Assembly: GCF_900167185.1 (NCBI RefSeq)
Contig: NZ_FUWM01000008.1
Coordinates: 62,001 to 126,000 of the forward strand
Direction of reading: 5' to 3'
Origin: Selenihalanaerobacter shriftii
GTDB taxonomy: Bacteria > Bacillota > Halanaerobiia > Halobacteroidales > Acetohalobiaceae
DNA length: 64,000 nt
Below the pieces are notes generated by a model that ran no database searches, had not been told where the DNA came from, and saw nothing but the letters and a program-made list of their open reading frames with translations. Below, piece by piece: positions 8,095 through 16,678 of this stretch. Position 1 is the first letter of the stretch. Each line of letters starts with the position of its first letter. Position numbers and translations under genes: made by a program.

Positions 8095-8136
8095 ATTATA
8101 ACATTGAAGATTTTGTGACAAAATGATATTTATCAT
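8095..8136 (-). promoter_or_regulatory. Class II FNR/CRP-type promoter for the octaheme cytochrome
   Basis: On the minus strand a perfect -10 TATAAT occupies 8095-8100, which places +1 near 8088. The palindrome ATGATA-TT-TATCAT (8123-8136) contains the FNR-type core TGAT-N4-ATCA and is centred at 8129.5, exactly -41.5 from that start. This is the classic position for class II activation. The factor is not encoded here. Confidence 0.55.
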
Positions 8137-8174
8137 ACTTTGTTAATTTTGTTCACAAATTAGTAACAAATAAA

Positions 8175-8210
8175 GAAAAAAGCCAACCCCTTAAATAAGG
8201 GATTAGCTTT
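8175..8210 (-). terminator. Intrinsic terminator of the FTR gene
   Basis: Imperfect stem (8179-8192 with 8197-8210) followed on the minus strand by a T-rich run. Confidence 0.75.
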
Positions 8211-8225
8211 AATTTAGAATAAATA

Positions 8226-8510
8226 TTACTTATTTTTGAAGAACAATTGACAATGACACTGTCCATCTTCTTCTATCTCTTCTTTATGCCACTTGCACGG
8301 ACAAATTTTATCTTTATCTACTTCCTTATCACCAGTAAGCAGTCTACAAGGGCAATATTGATATCCATGTTCTACTTTATTTCTAGCCAAGCCTTCAATT
8401 ACAGTATTAAGTACTTCCTCATTAGGATTCAATTTATATCCATTTTTTTTAGCATATCCTTCTACAAACTTTCTTGCTTTTTTTACCTCATCTTTATTTA
8501 CGTCTTCCAT
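8226..8510 (-). CDS. Ferredoxin:thioredoxin reductase catalytic chain (FTR-C)
   Basis: 94 residues with the diagnostic cysteine pattern CPC (53-55), CPC (70-72) and CHC (85-87). It ligates one [4Fe-4S] cluster next to a redox-active disulfide and passes electrons from ferredoxin to thioredoxin-like proteins. Stand-alone FTR-C without the variable chain is common in anaerobes. It lies downstream of the FmdB-like gene, and a ferredoxin gene starts divergently beyond it. The ATG is preceded by GGGGGAGAG. It probably takes part in cytoplasmic thiol redox control. Confidence 0.9.
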   Translation of the reverse strand: MEDVNKDEVKKARKFVEGYAKKNGYKLNPNEEVLNTVIEGLARNKVEHGYQYCPCRLLTGDKEVDKDKICPCKWHKEEIEEDGQCHCQLFFKNK

Positions 8511-8636
8511 CTTAATCTCTCCCCCTAATAACTTCCATTTCAGTTTACTTACTAAGAATACTTATATAATACTAACTCACAAATGTTATTAGCTTTATTA
8601 CAAGAAGCATCCAGCTTCCTAATTAAGATTAATGCC

Positions 8637-8831
8637 TCAGCCTCCACCAGAACTACAACCATTACCAGAATTACTGCTAGCTGAATTGCCTCCAACACTA
8701 AATGCAGAGAACTGTCGTTTAACATCATTAGAGTCACATTTTGAACAAGCTACTTCTTTAATATTACTGTAAGAAGTCCTTGTAGTGAACTTTTCTCCAC
8801 AATTATTACATTTAAAATCATAAAAAGGCAT
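8637..8831 (-). CDS. FmdB-family zinc-ribbon protein
   Basis: 64 residues. The N-terminal half is a zinc ribbon with two CxxC pairs (CNNCGE near residue 8 and CSKCDS near 33) and the typical start MPFYDFKC. The tail is flexible and Ser/Gly/Asn-rich, ending in CSSGGG. FmdB-type proteins were named as putative regulators of formamidase genes, but their function is not established. It precedes the FTR gene on the same strand with a 126-nt gap. Confidence 0.88.
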   Translation of the reverse strand: MPFYDFKCNNCGEKFTTRTSYSNIKEVACSKCDSNDVKRQFSAFSVGGNSASSNSGNGCSSGGG

Positions 8832-9179
8832 ATTATATACCCCCTTTTAATTATTAGTATCCAATTATATTTATTTTTGAAAATTAGTCTTAACATATTT
8901 AAACTTATCTTTATTAATTATAGCAATATTAGATATAGTTGTCAATAAGATATGTTATTTGAAATTCTTCGTGTGATAAATTTAATTTATAATATGTGAT
9001 GAAACTAACAGAATAAAAACTCAAAAAGGATTATCATATAATTAAGAAAAATAATTAATATATTGACTACTAAATTTTTAAACATCTTTTACTTTTAAAG
9101 ATATCTTTCTTAATAATAGAAGTAGTCTGTGTACTAATAAATCAAAAATTATTTAAAAAATTGAAAGGAGAAATTTATT
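8832..9179. other. Divergent intergenic region, FmdB-like gene / ferredoxin gene
   Basis: 348 bp, very AT-rich, no gene seen. A possible minus-strand promoter for the FmdB-like gene is TTAAGA (8888-8893), 18-nt spacer, TATAAT (8864-8869). On the plus strand a TATAAT at 9037-9042 and a TTGACT at 9063-9068 occur without convincing partners. Confidence 0.4.
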
Positions 9180-9947
9180 ATGGCAAAAAGAAAAATTATT
9201 AGAATCAACGAAAATAAATGTAATGGTTGTGGAAATTGTGTAACTGGATGCCACGAAGGTGCTCTACAAATTATAGATGGAAAAGCTAAGTTAGTAAACG
9301 AATCATTCTGTGATGGTTTTGGAGATTGTATTGGAGAATGTCCAACTGGAGCATTAGTAATTGAGGAAAGAGAAGCAGAAGAATTTGATCTACAAGCAAC
9401 CGCAGAACATGTTAAAGATTTAAGAGGAGAAGAAGCAGTTGAAGAAATGTTAGCTGCTCAAGAAGTCCATGATGATAATGAAAATGATACTAAGCCACAT
9501 TCTCATTCTGGAGGATGTCCAGGCAGTAGAATGCGAGTCATGAAAACAGAAAATAATACAACTAATAAAAATGTAAAGATTGATTCAGAATTAGAACAAT
9601 GGCCGGTACAAATTCATTTACTTTCACCAAATGCACCTTATTTTGAAAATGCTGATCTTTTAGTTACAGCTGACTGTGTACCGACTGCTTATGCAAATTA
9701 TCATCAAGATTTACTAAAAGGTAAAGCAGTAGCTCTTGGTTGTCCTAAATTAGATGATGCTAATGCTTATATAGAAAAATTTACACAAATTATTGCCAAT
9801 AATAATTTAAATAGTATTACTATCGCTCGTATGGAAGTACCTTGCTGCGGCGGTTTAGTTCATATCGTAGAGGAAGCTATTAAAGCAGCTCAAGTTGATT
9901 TAAATGTTGAAATAATCACTGTAGGTATTGATGGAGAATTAAAATAA
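9180..9947 (+). CDS. Ferredoxin-type 4Fe-4S protein with extra C-terminal domain
   Basis: 255 residues. The N-terminal 60 contain a [4Fe-4S] motif (CNGCGNCVTGCHEGA). A degenerate second one, CDGFGDCIGECPTGA, lacks one of the regular Cys positions (Phe instead). A His/Asp-rich linker with HSHSGGCPGSR follows at about 108-118. The C-terminal domain resembles that of dicluster ferredoxins which refer to 'pass the protein to a sink': VTADCVPTAYANYH, then ALGCPKLDD and VPCCGGLVHI, whose Cys residues could bind a further centre. The electron partner is unknown. AAAGGAG lies before the ATG and a strong bidirectional terminator follows. Confidence 0.8.
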   Translation: MAKRKIIRINENKCNGCGNCVTGCHEGALQIIDGKAKLVNESFCDGFGDCIGECPTGALVIEEREAEEFDLQATAEHVKDLRGEEAVEEMLAAQEVHDDNENDTKPHSHSGGCPGSRMRVMKTENNTTNKNVKIDSELEQWPVQIHLLSPNAPYFENADLLVTADCVPTAYANYHQDLLKGKAVALGCPKLDDANAYIEKFTQIIANNNLNSITIARMEVPCCGGLVHIVEEAIKAAQVDLNVEIITVGIDGELK

Positions 9948-9976
9948 CTATGAATAAATATGACTTATTAATATAT

Positions 9977-10012
9977 AAAAAGAGCTTCAATCAAATGATT
10001 GAAGCTCTTTTT
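9977..10012. terminator. Bidirectional terminator between ferredoxin and TRAP permease
   Basis: A perfect 16-bp stem (9977-9992 with 9997-10012) whose ends are A/T-runs, so it can terminate the plus-strand ferredoxin and the minus-strand TRAP operon. Confidence 0.88.
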
Positions 10013-10036
10013 ATTGAATAAATTTTGATATAATTA

Positions 10037-11983
10037 CTATAGTGAAATTTTCTCTTTAGTTGAATCTTTTACTCGTTTATTCTGGAAAAACCAGACTAAA
10101 ATTAAAATAATTAATCCTATCAAATCACTAGATAATCCCGGCATTAACAAAGCTAAAGCACTAATCAATAGTAAGCCTCTCTCTACTAAATTAGTCTCTA
10201 ATTTTAAATACCCTAAAACCCCTCCTGCTAAAGCTAAAACACCTAACAAAGCACTACCTGACATAGTAATAATCTCTTGCCAATTAGTATCTATCAATAG
10301 AAGTTCTGGTGAATAAGCAAAAACAAAAGGTACTACAAATCCAGCAATTGCTAACTTAACCGCTGTAATCCCGGTCTTTAAAGGATTAGAACCAGAAATT
10401 CCTGCTCCTGCATAAGCAGCTAATGCTGCCGGTGGAGTTAAATCAGCTACTACTCCAAAGTATAAAACAAATAAATGTGCCGCTAAAATCGGTACGCCTA
10501 ATTTGACCAAAGCTGGAGCTGCCATAGCCGCTAAAACTATATAAGTTGCCGTTGTTGGTAATCCTGTTCCTAAAATAGTACAAGCTACCATAGTAAATAA
10601 TAATGCTAAAAAGAGATTGCCATTAGCTAAAGCAACAGTAATCGACGTGAACTTTAAACCTAAACCGGTCAAAGTTGTAACCCCAACAATAAAACCAACA
10701 CAAGCACAAGCAGCTGCCACCCCTAAAGCACCACGGGCTCCTTCCTCCAAAGTTTCAATTAAATCTTTCACGCTAATTCTTGTATCTTTACGTAAGAAGC
10801 TTAATATAAAAGCTAAAACTATACCCACAAAAGCTGCTCTAAGCGGTGTATAACCTTGAAAGAGATAGTAAAAAATAGCAGCTAAAGGAATTAACATCTG
10901 TCCTCTTGTTTTCAGAATCTCCATCACTTTAGGAATTCTATCTTTACTCATACCACTTAAACCTAATTTTTTCGCTTCAAAATGAACCATTAGTCCCACA
11001 GATAAATAATATAAAATAGATGGTAGGATTGCTGCCTTAGCAATAGTCATATATGGAACACCAATAAATTCGGACATGATAAATGCAGCAGCACCCATAA
11101 TCGGCGGCATAATCTGACCACCTGTGGAAGCAGATGCCTCTACAGCCGCAGCAAAACGTGGTTTGTACCCAACATTTTGCATTAACGGAATAGTGAATGA
11201 ACCAGTAGTTACTGTATTTGCTACTGAGCTTCCTGAAATAGAACCCATCAATCCACTAGACACTACAGCAGCCTTTGCTGGTCCACCAGTAGTTCTACCA
11301 GTCAAAGCTATTGCTAAATCAATAAAAAGCTCTCCTAAACCAGTTCGTTTAGCAAAAGCTCCTAATAACAAAAATAAAAAAACATAAGTTGCTGAAACAC
11401 CAAGCGGGATTCCAAAAATACCCTCCGTAGTAAAGAACATATAGGTAGTAATCCGTGAAAGAGAAAAACCTCTATGAGCTAACATTCCTGGCATTTGTGG
11501 TCCAAAATAAGCATAAATTAAAAAAATTGAAGAAATAATAGGTAACTCCCAACCTATTACCCGACGAGTTGCTTCTAATACTAATATAATAGCAATTCCA
11601 GCAATAATCTCATCCAAATTAGTATAAATCCCCGCTCTTCTAACTAGCTCCATATAATTAACTAAAATATAACCACTAACTACTGCACCTAAAATTGCTA
11701 AAATATAATCCATAATTAATATTTTTTTATTATCCATCCATTTTTTCTTAGCTGGATATAGCAAAAAGATTAATACTAAAATGAATCCTAAATGTACCGC
11801 TCTCTGCTTTAAGGCTAATAAGACTCCAAAACCTGCAGTATAAAGATGAAATAAGGACATCCCAACAGCAATAATAGTAATAATAACAGCCATAATATCT
11901 GTATAATTTCTAAAATTACTAGTAGTATCAAATTCATTTAATAAATCTGAAGTATCTTGTCTTTCATTATCTACTTTAACCAT
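10037..11983 (-). CDS. TRAP transporter fused permease (small plus large membrane subunits)
   Basis: A 648-residue integral membrane protein. The N-terminal part (about 25-135) corresponds to the 4-helix DctQ-like subunit, and the rest to the 12-helix DctM-like subunit. Conserved glycine-rich loops are seen (GSISGSSVANTVTTGSFTIP; ASASTGGQIMPPIMGAAAF; GTGLPTTATYI). These fusions pair with TAXI-type receptors and import organic acids driven by an ion gradient. It is the last gene of a receptor-DUF1850-permease operon. A perfect AAAGGAGGT precedes the ATG. Confidence 0.94.
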   Translation of the reverse strand: MVKVDNERQDTSDLLNEFDTTSNFRNYTDIMAVIITIIAVGMSLFHLYTAGFGVLLALKQRAVHLGFILVLIFLLYPAKKKWMDNKKILIMDYILAILGAVVSGYILVNYMELVRRAGIYTNLDEIIAGIAIILVLEATRRVIGWELPIISSIFLIYAYFGPQMPGMLAHRGFSLSRITTYMFFTTEGIFGIPLGVSATYVFLFLLLGAFAKRTGLGELFIDLAIALTGRTTGGPAKAAVVSSGLMGSISGSSVANTVTTGSFTIPLMQNVGYKPRFAAAVEASASTGGQIMPPIMGAAAFIMSEFIGVPYMTIAKAAILPSILYYLSVGLMVHFEAKKLGLSGMSKDRIPKVMEILKTRGQMLIPLAAIFYYLFQGYTPLRAAFVGIVLAFILSFLRKDTRISVKDLIETLEEGARGALGVAAACACVGFIVGVTTLTGLGLKFTSITVALANGNLFLALLFTMVACTILGTGLPTTATYIVLAAMAAPALVKLGVPILAAHLFVLYFGVVADLTPPAALAAYAGAGISGSNPLKTGITAVKLAIAGFVVPFVFAYSPELLLIDTNWQEIITMSGSALLGVLALAGGVLGYLKLETNLVERGLLLISALALLMPGLSSDLIGLIILILVWFFQNKRVKDSTKEKISL

Positions 11984-11996
11984 CGTATTACCTCCT

Positions 11997-12518
11997 TTAC
12001 AACCAATTAACTAATTTATTCTTTAACAATGCTAGTAGATTTTGATTTTTAACCTTTATTATTACTAAATTCTGTGGTTCTGTCATCTTATATAATTTAT
12101 ACTCTTCTTTATCAATTATAAATTTATGAAGTGCATAATCACTGACTCTTAAAGGAATTGAATCTAATTTTTTATCAATATTCTTTATTTCAAACTTACC
12201 ATCTCCTACAACATAAGTATGTTGTTTCAAAAAAGGTAAACCTGCACCATAAGATTCATATCGAGTTCCAGTTAAATATAATTTATTATCTTTAACCACA
12301 AAATACTCCCAAACTGGCGTTCGTTCTACTGAATGTAAATACTTAATAGCAAACTCTATATTACCTTCAACCGGCTGTTGCCAAATCACTTTATCGCTTT
12401 CAGCTTCTTGAATTACTAACCATTCTGAATTAAAGAGAAAAAGACTACCAACTATTGAAATTATAATTAAAATAATCACAAATAAATTATTATTTCTCAT
12501 AAAATGATAACCGGGCAT
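11997..12518 (-). CDS. DUF1850 protein of the TRAP operon
   Basis: 173 residues or fewer. A single hydrophobic segment (about 12-30) is followed by an extracytoplasmic domain with the DUF1850 features FAIKYLHSVERTPVWEYF and ESYGAGLP. DUF1850 genes are characteristic companions of TAXI-TRAP transporters; their job is unknown, perhaps an accessory to receptor or permease assembly. The start is uncertain. The ATG at 12518 lies inside a perfect 24-nt palindrome, and the ATG at 12500 is just downstream of it. The only good Shine-Dalgarno (12539-12546) is upstream of the hairpin. Confidence 0.85.
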   Translation of the reverse strand: MPGYHFMRNNNLFVIILIIISIVGSLFLFNSEWLVIQEAESDKVIWQQPVEGNIEFAIKYLHSVERTPVWEYFVVKDNKLYLTGTRYESYGAGLPFLKQHTYVVGDGKFEIKNIDKKLDSIPLRVSDYALHKFIIDKEEYKLYKMTEPQNLVIIKVKNQNLLALLKNKLVNWL

Positions 12519-12534
12519 TATTAATAATGCCCGG
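12511..12534 (-). promoter_or_regulatory. Intercistronic 24-nt palindrome at the DUF1850 start
   Basis: A perfect palindrome (12511-12534; arms CCGGGCATTATT/AATAATGCCCGG) lies between the receptor gene and the DUF1850 gene, with no U-run. It probably acts as an mRNA 3'-stabilising or partial-attenuation hairpin that makes the receptor more abundant. It may also bring the upstream GGAGGAGG nearer the ATG at 12500. Confidence 0.6.
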
Positions 12535-12574
12535 AAATCCTCCTCCCATCACTTTTAAAGCTTTGCATTATTAT

Positions 12575-13555
12575 CTATTTTACTTCTTCAAAATATTGCT
12601 TAGCTCCTAGATGAAGTGGAATTGTCATTCCATTTTCTGCATTTTTGACTTTAATATCTTCAGCTCGTTTATGAGCTGCAATTAATATATCTCGATTCTC
12701 AAAAATAGCTTTAGTAATATCATAAACTAAATCTTTAGATAAGCCTTTCTGAGCTACTAATGTAGCTTTTAAAGCAATAGTCTGCACTTGCTCGTCTTGA
12801 CCATTATAAGTATTAGCTGGAACTTCAACCTTGGTTAAATAAGAATACTTAGAATTTAATTTTTTAATCTGCTTATCAGTAAAGTTTAATAAATCAATAT
12901 TCTGAGTAGCAGCAACATCCATTACTGCTGCCGTAGGTACTCCTGCCGTTAAGAAGACAACATCTACCTGACGATTCTTTAATCTCCCTGCAGCCTCAGC
13001 AAAAGAAAGAAAATCTTCATCTATGTCATCATAAGTAATATCAAAAGTATTTAAAATCTGCTTAGCATTTGCTTCTACTCCACTTCCTGGTGCTCCAACT
13101 GCCACTCTCTTTCCTTTTAAATCCTTAATATCATTGATATTTGCTTCATCCCTAACTACCACTTGTATGATTTCTGGATATAAGGTAGCAATTCCTAACA
13201 TATTCTTAACCGGCTTACCTTCAAACTTATTCTTGCCATTAACAGCATAACTAGCAATGTCATTCTGTAGAATCGCTAACTCTACCTGCTTTTTACCAAT
13301 TAATCGCGTATTAGTTACTGAAGCTCCCGTTGATTGAGCTGACGCACTTACATCAGTAACTTTTTCATTAATAATTTTAGCTATAGCTCCACCTATTGGA
13401 TAATAAGTACCTGATGTTCCTCCTGTAGCAATAGATAAAAATTCTTTTTGACTCTCAGTCATTTCCTTATTACCAGAAGAACAACCAACAGCAACTAACC
13501 CGACAATGACTAATAAGACCATAGAAATTGTTAATTTGTTCCTAATATGTTTCAT
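12575..13555 (-). CDS. TAXI-family TRAP transporter solute-binding lipoprotein
   Basis: About 326 residues from the ATG at 13555, which has AAAGGAG 8 nt upstream; the frame extends 16 codons further but without a signal. It has a lipoprotein signal peptide with lipobox VAVGC. The family motif SIATGGTSGTYYPIGGAIAKII follows directly, then GKRVAVGAPGSGVEANAKQIL. It is the extracytoplasmic receptor that delivers substrate to the fused permease. TAXI substrates are mostly unassigned, with organic acids or glutamate-like compounds the usual guess. First gene of the operon, transcribed from a consensus promoter. Confidence 0.94.
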   Translation of the reverse strand: MKHIRNKLTISMVLLVIVGLVAVGCSSGNKEMTESQKEFLSIATGGTSGTYYPIGGAIAKIINEKVTDVSASAQSTGASVTNTRLIGKKQVELAILQNDIASYAVNGKNKFEGKPVKNMLGIATLYPEIIQVVVRDEANINDIKDLKGKRVAVGAPGSGVEANAKQILNTFDITYDDIDEDFLSFAEAAGRLKNRQVDVVFLTAGVPTAAVMDVAATQNIDLLNFTDKQIKKLNSKYSYLTKVEVPANTYNGQDEQVQTIALKATLVAQKGLSKDLVYDITKAIFENRDILIAAHKRAEDIKVKNAENGMTIPLHLGAKQYFEEVK

Positions 13556-13611
13556 ACTCACTACTCCTTTCTGTTTTAATATAATTACAACACTTACCCA
13601 CATTAAATTAG

Positions 13612-13640
13612 ATTATATCAAATTACTAGCAAATTGTCAA
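13612..13640 (-). promoter_or_regulatory. Consensus promoter of the TRAP operon
   Basis: Minus strand: perfect -35 TTGACA (13635-13640), 17-nt spacer, perfect -10 TATAAT (13612-13617). The leader is about 50 nt. Confidence 0.85.
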
Positions 13641-13648
13641 AAAAATAA

Positions 13649-13680
13649 AAAAAGATGCTAACTAGTCGTCAGCATCTTTT
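13649..13680 (-). terminator. Intrinsic terminator of the DUF1540 gene
   Basis: Stem of AAAGATGCT/AGCATCTTT arms with a short inner pairing, followed on the minus strand by a T-rich run. It overlaps the upstream edge of the TRAP promoter. Confidence 0.8.
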
Positions 13681-13689
13681 TCTAATCAA

Positions 13690-13839
13690 CTATTCTCTTC
13701 TAAAACTACGACACTTAGTTCCTGCAGCCTGAGTAGTATAAGGACTATTATCATCACAGTACACTTCAATCTTATCTAAACCACATTGATCTTCTTGTTG
13801 ATAGACACAATTAATTACATGACATTCAATTTCTGCCAT
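13690..13839 (-). CDS. DUF1540 small cysteine-rich protein
   Basis: 49 residues, MAEIECHVINC at the start. Cys are at 6, 11, 19, 28 and 43, with the family pattern CHVINCVYQQEDQC...CDD...TKCRSF. DUF1540 domains are short, probably metal-binding modules common in spore-forming Firmicutes; the function is unknown. GAGGTGAGGAG precedes the ATG at 13839 and a terminator follows, so it is a single-gene unit. Too short for a 60-residue ORF list. Confidence 0.85.
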   Translation of the reverse strand: MAEIECHVINCVYQQEDQCGLDKIEVYCDDNSPYTTQAAGTKCRSFRRE

Positions 13840-13973
13840 TCTCCTCACCTCTTATATTGGTTATTGAGCATTAATACTATATTATCCAATTTTATAAAAT
13901 TTATAACTCTTTAATTTAGTTTACATATTTGAATGAAATTTTGGAAATCTTAATTTTGAGGATGGTGATATAA

Positions 13974-14276
13974 ATGAGGACTCTAACTATCCGTTTTGGA
14001 TTAGTAACTGTAATATTACTTTTAACTGGCGTAATTAGTACTACTTTTAATCAGGCAGCTTTCTTTAATTTAATTTTAGTTTCTTTAATGATATCTATTG
14101 TTGGATATTTAATCAAATTTCCTTTAGATGAAAAGTATACTCCACTCACTAGAGGAATAGTTAATTTTATAGGAGCAACAATCATTATTTATCTTTTTAC
14201 TGGTTTAATCTATAGTGCTCTTTTTTCTGCATTTGCCATTGGTTTATTAGAAACATTAATATTAACTAGAATTTAA
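13974..14276 (+). CDS. DUF2512-like integral membrane protein
   Basis: 100 residues that are almost entirely hydrophobic, forming four predicted helices (about 6-22, 28-47, 60-77, 79-97). The loop FPLDEKYTPLTRGIVNF resembles Bacillus YndM-type DUF2512 proteins. The function is unknown. The ATG follows GAGGATGGTGAT, and a strong GC-rich terminator is 4 nt after the stop, so it is a single-gene unit. Confidence 0.65.
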   Translation: MRTLTIRFGLVTVILLLTGVISTTFNQAAFFNLILVSLMISIVGYLIKFPLDEKYTPLTRGIVNFIGATIIIYLFTGLIYSALFSAFAIGLLETLILTRI

Positions 14277-14279
14277 CTT

Positions 14280-14315
14280 AACCCCCCTAAAATTTTAGGG
14301 GGGTTGTCTTTATTA
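14280..14315 (+). terminator. Intrinsic terminator of the DUF2512-like gene
   Basis: Perfect palindrome 14280-14305 with six G-C pairs (CCCCCC/GGGGGG), then a T-rich stretch on the plus strand. Confidence 0.85.
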
Positions 14316-14806
14316 TATGCATTTTGCGCTTATGGATATAGTGATTTCTTATATGCAATTCCTTTTAAAAAATCAATATTAAAAACAATGTTCCTTTGCG
14401 TTCAAGAAAGGATAGTTTTGCTTTTAAGCCGCTAAAAATCTACTTTTATCCCCTATGTTATCCACAAGTCCACAGTTACAATATAACTAACAGATAAATT
14501 GTATAGCGCATAGCTATAACTTTTTTCAATCATATTATTAAAATTAATTAAATAATACTCATTTTATATTTAAACTTTCTAATAAATTACCATAAATACT
14601 TCCTGGAACTATATATATCCTTCTTATATTTCCCAAGGTTTAATTTACTTAATTTGTTATAATTGTAATATGTGATATATTAGTATTTTTTTATCCATAT
14701 ATTATTTGTTTATTAATTCATTATCAGTATAATTAATTTGCACTTGTGACATTATAATTGCAAATAAGAAAATATATTGCTTTAAATAAAACTCAACTTG
14801 ATATAT

Positions 14807-14835
14807 TTTACATTATTTTACTTATATGTTATAAT
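14807..14835 (+). promoter_or_regulatory. Promoter of the two-HTH gene
   Basis: -35 TTTACA (14807-14812), 17-nt spacer, perfect -10 TATAAT (14830-14835). Predicted start near 14842, about 45 nt before the ATG. Confidence 0.75.
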
Positions 14836-14847
14836 GTTGTTGATGTC

Positions 14848-14868
14848 AACGCAATGATTAAACGCAAT
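14848..14868 (+). promoter_or_regulatory. Direct repeat AACGCAAT x2 at the transcription start
   Basis: Two exact AACGCAAT copies (14848-14855 and 14861-14868), 13 bp apart, lie just downstream of the predicted start and before the AGAAAGGTGA ribosome site. This is a candidate autoregulatory operator for the HTH protein; inference. Confidence 0.45.
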
Positions 14869-14887
14869 TAAGAAAGGTGATTAAATA

Positions 14888-16582
14888 ATGAATCAATTTT
14901 TATCTAATCTTACAACTGAAGAGATTAATAGTTTTTATCATGAATTAAATATAGGAAAGAGGATTAAATTAATTAGGCAAAAATTAAATTCCTTAAACGA
15001 AAAAGATTATTCTCTAACCGCTATGGCTGATAAAATTGATGTTCATGCTTCTACCCTTTCACGATTTGAAAGTCAAAATACTAATTTAAAATTAACATCA
15101 TTTATAGAATTAACTCACTATCTTGATTGTAGTTTAGATTTAGCATTAAAAGGAAGAGTAATCTATCAAAATTCTAAATTTTCACATGAAACCATAAAAA
15201 AATTAAAAAGTTTAGCTGATTATAATCAAAGAATTAAATATCTTAAAGACAAGTTTGATTCTAATGACACTCAATTAAATAATCTTCAGATTACTCCTTC
15301 AACCTTCAATAAAATTATAAATAAAAAAGTTACTCCTAAAATTAGAACTATAATTTTAATAGCAGATTTATTTGAAATTAATATTGACCTACTTATCAAA
15401 GGATATTTTCCTAATAATCACCTGCAACCTTTAACAGATTATAAAGATAACTTAAATAAACTAATAGATATCTTTCCAACCCAAATAAGTGTCTTAAAAG
15501 GAATGCTATTAAAATATAATTATCAAGAAGAAATAAAGAATAAATTTATTAATATTATAGACCATTTAATTGAGATTTTAACAGAGCTCCCTCATCAACT
15601 TAGATTAAAAGAGTTATTGATTCATGATTTCCAAACAAAATTAAATAAAATAGAAAAAATCTACAAACCAATAAACTCCATTATTAATTCTTTAGATAAA
15701 ATTGTTAAAGTCTTTTCAACATCTATAGATTTTAATAATAATACCATAACCCTCTTATCACAAGTGGAGAATAAATTACATGAATTAAAGTTAACTGTAG
15801 ATGGTCTAAACTTTCATCAAAAAAACAAACCAACAGGCTCACAAAAATCCTTGACTATCTTTACTACTATTGCTAAACCACTAACTAAGATCTCAAAACA
15901 ATTAACTAAATTAGAATCCATTATAACTTCAAAGAAAAAAAGGACAACCCAAGAATCATCTTTAGATTTATGCAAAGATAAAAATGAATTTAATCTGAAC
16001 TCACAAGCTAAAAATGAAATTAATACTAAAGAACAATATCCTAATTTTTCTCCAAATTCTAACGAAGCTAATGCTATTACCCAAAATATAAATAAACATA
16101 AACTTAAAACAAATTTCCATTCTATTAATTTAAAATCTAAATATAATCCTGACCTAAATCATATATATAAGGAACTAATTAATCAATTACATAAATTCAA
16201 AAGTGATTTACATGAATATTCAACTAATTTGCAAACCTCAACTAAAATAAAAAAATCTCATGAATATTGGCAATTATATGATTTACTTCAATTAGAATTA
16301 GAAATCTTTTGGAATAAAGAACTCATCTTAAAAAATGTACCACCTGATATAAATAAAGAATTAAAATTTTTAATTTTAAAATTAACTAATTTTATCAATC
16401 CATTAAGTAGATTATTAAAAATTTTAAATGGTGAAATTACTCATCAAGAATACTATACTAACTATTTACTTAAAATTTTACAAGAAGAATTATCCAACTT
16501 ATCCATTACACCAGATTTAGTGGCTCCTGACCTACTAAATCAAATAGAAAAGAAGACTAGAGAATTTATTAATATAATCTAA
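14888..16582 (+). CDS. Large protein with two XRE-like helix-turn-helix regions and a long helical tail
   Basis: 564 residues, Lys/Asn/Ile/Leu-rich. Residues about 20-90 look like an XRE/Cro-type HTH (IGKRIKLIRQKLN, then SLTAMADKIDVHASTLSRFE). Residues about 113-172 look like a second, weaker one (LQITPSTFNKIINKKVTPKI, then ADLFEINIDLLIKGYF). The remaining 390 residues are predicted helical with no recognisable domain, no enzyme motif and no signal peptide. It is probably a DNA-binding regulator with a large sensory or oligomerisation region. It has a good promoter and terminator of its own. I do not recognise the family. Confidence 0.6.
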   Translation: MNQFLSNLTTEEINSFYHELNIGKRIKLIRQKLNSLNEKDYSLTAMADKIDVHASTLSRFESQNTNLKLTSFIELTHYLDCSLDLALKGRVIYQNSKFSHETIKKLKSLADYNQRIKYLKDKFDSNDTQLNNLQITPSTFNKIINKKVTPKIRTIILIADLFEINIDLLIKGYFPNNHLQPLTDYKDNLNKLIDIFPTQISVLKGMLLKYNYQEEIKNKFINIIDHLIEILTELPHQLRLKELLIHDFQTKLNKIEKIYKPINSIINSLDKIVKVFSTSIDFNNNTITLLSQVENKLHELKLTVDGLNFHQKNKPTGSQKSLTIFTTIAKPLTKISKQLTKLESIITSKKKRTTQESSLDLCKDKNEFNLNSQAKNEINTKEQYPNFSPNSNEANAITQNINKHKLKTNFHSINLKSKYNPDLNHIYKELINQLHKFKSDLHEYSTNLQTSTKIKKSHEYWQLYDLLQLELEIFWNKELILKNVPPDINKELKFLILKLTNFINPLSRLLKILNGEITHQEYYTNYLLKILQEELSNLSITPDLVAPDLLNQIEKKTREFINII

Positions 16583-16678
16583 ATACTAATATCAATATAT
16601 TTTAACATGATTATAATATGATATTAACATATATATGATATATTATGTATGAAGGATTCTTCAAACTATTTAGCCAGT

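Larger units (their letters stand above)
7899..8225. other. Intergenic region upstream of the octaheme cytochrome
   Basis: 327 bp without a gene. It contains the terminator of the FTR gene (8175-8210), an FNR-like palindrome (8123-8136), a TATAAT (8095-8100) and a hairpin (8006-8027) within a predicted leader of about 190 nt. No convincing small ORF was found. Confidence 0.7.
14306..14887. other. AT-rich intergenic region before the two-HTH gene
   Basis: About 580 bp with no ORF that I trust. It contains a single perfect DnaA-box sequence TTATCCACA (14458-14466), the promoter at 14807-14835 and a direct repeat at 14848-14868. No tRNA or other structured RNA was recognised. Confidence 0.6.

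Noticed and set aside
8552-8737. 61-residue minus-strand ORF overlapping the FmdB-like gene
   Set aside because: Different frame of the real zinc-ribbon gene, low-complexity Val/Leu translation.
14458-14466. Perfect DnaA-box sequence TTATCCACA in a 580-bp AT-rich gap, considered as a replication origin
   Set aside because: Only one box was seen, with no cluster, no dnaA/dnaN nearby and no clear strand switch of genes.
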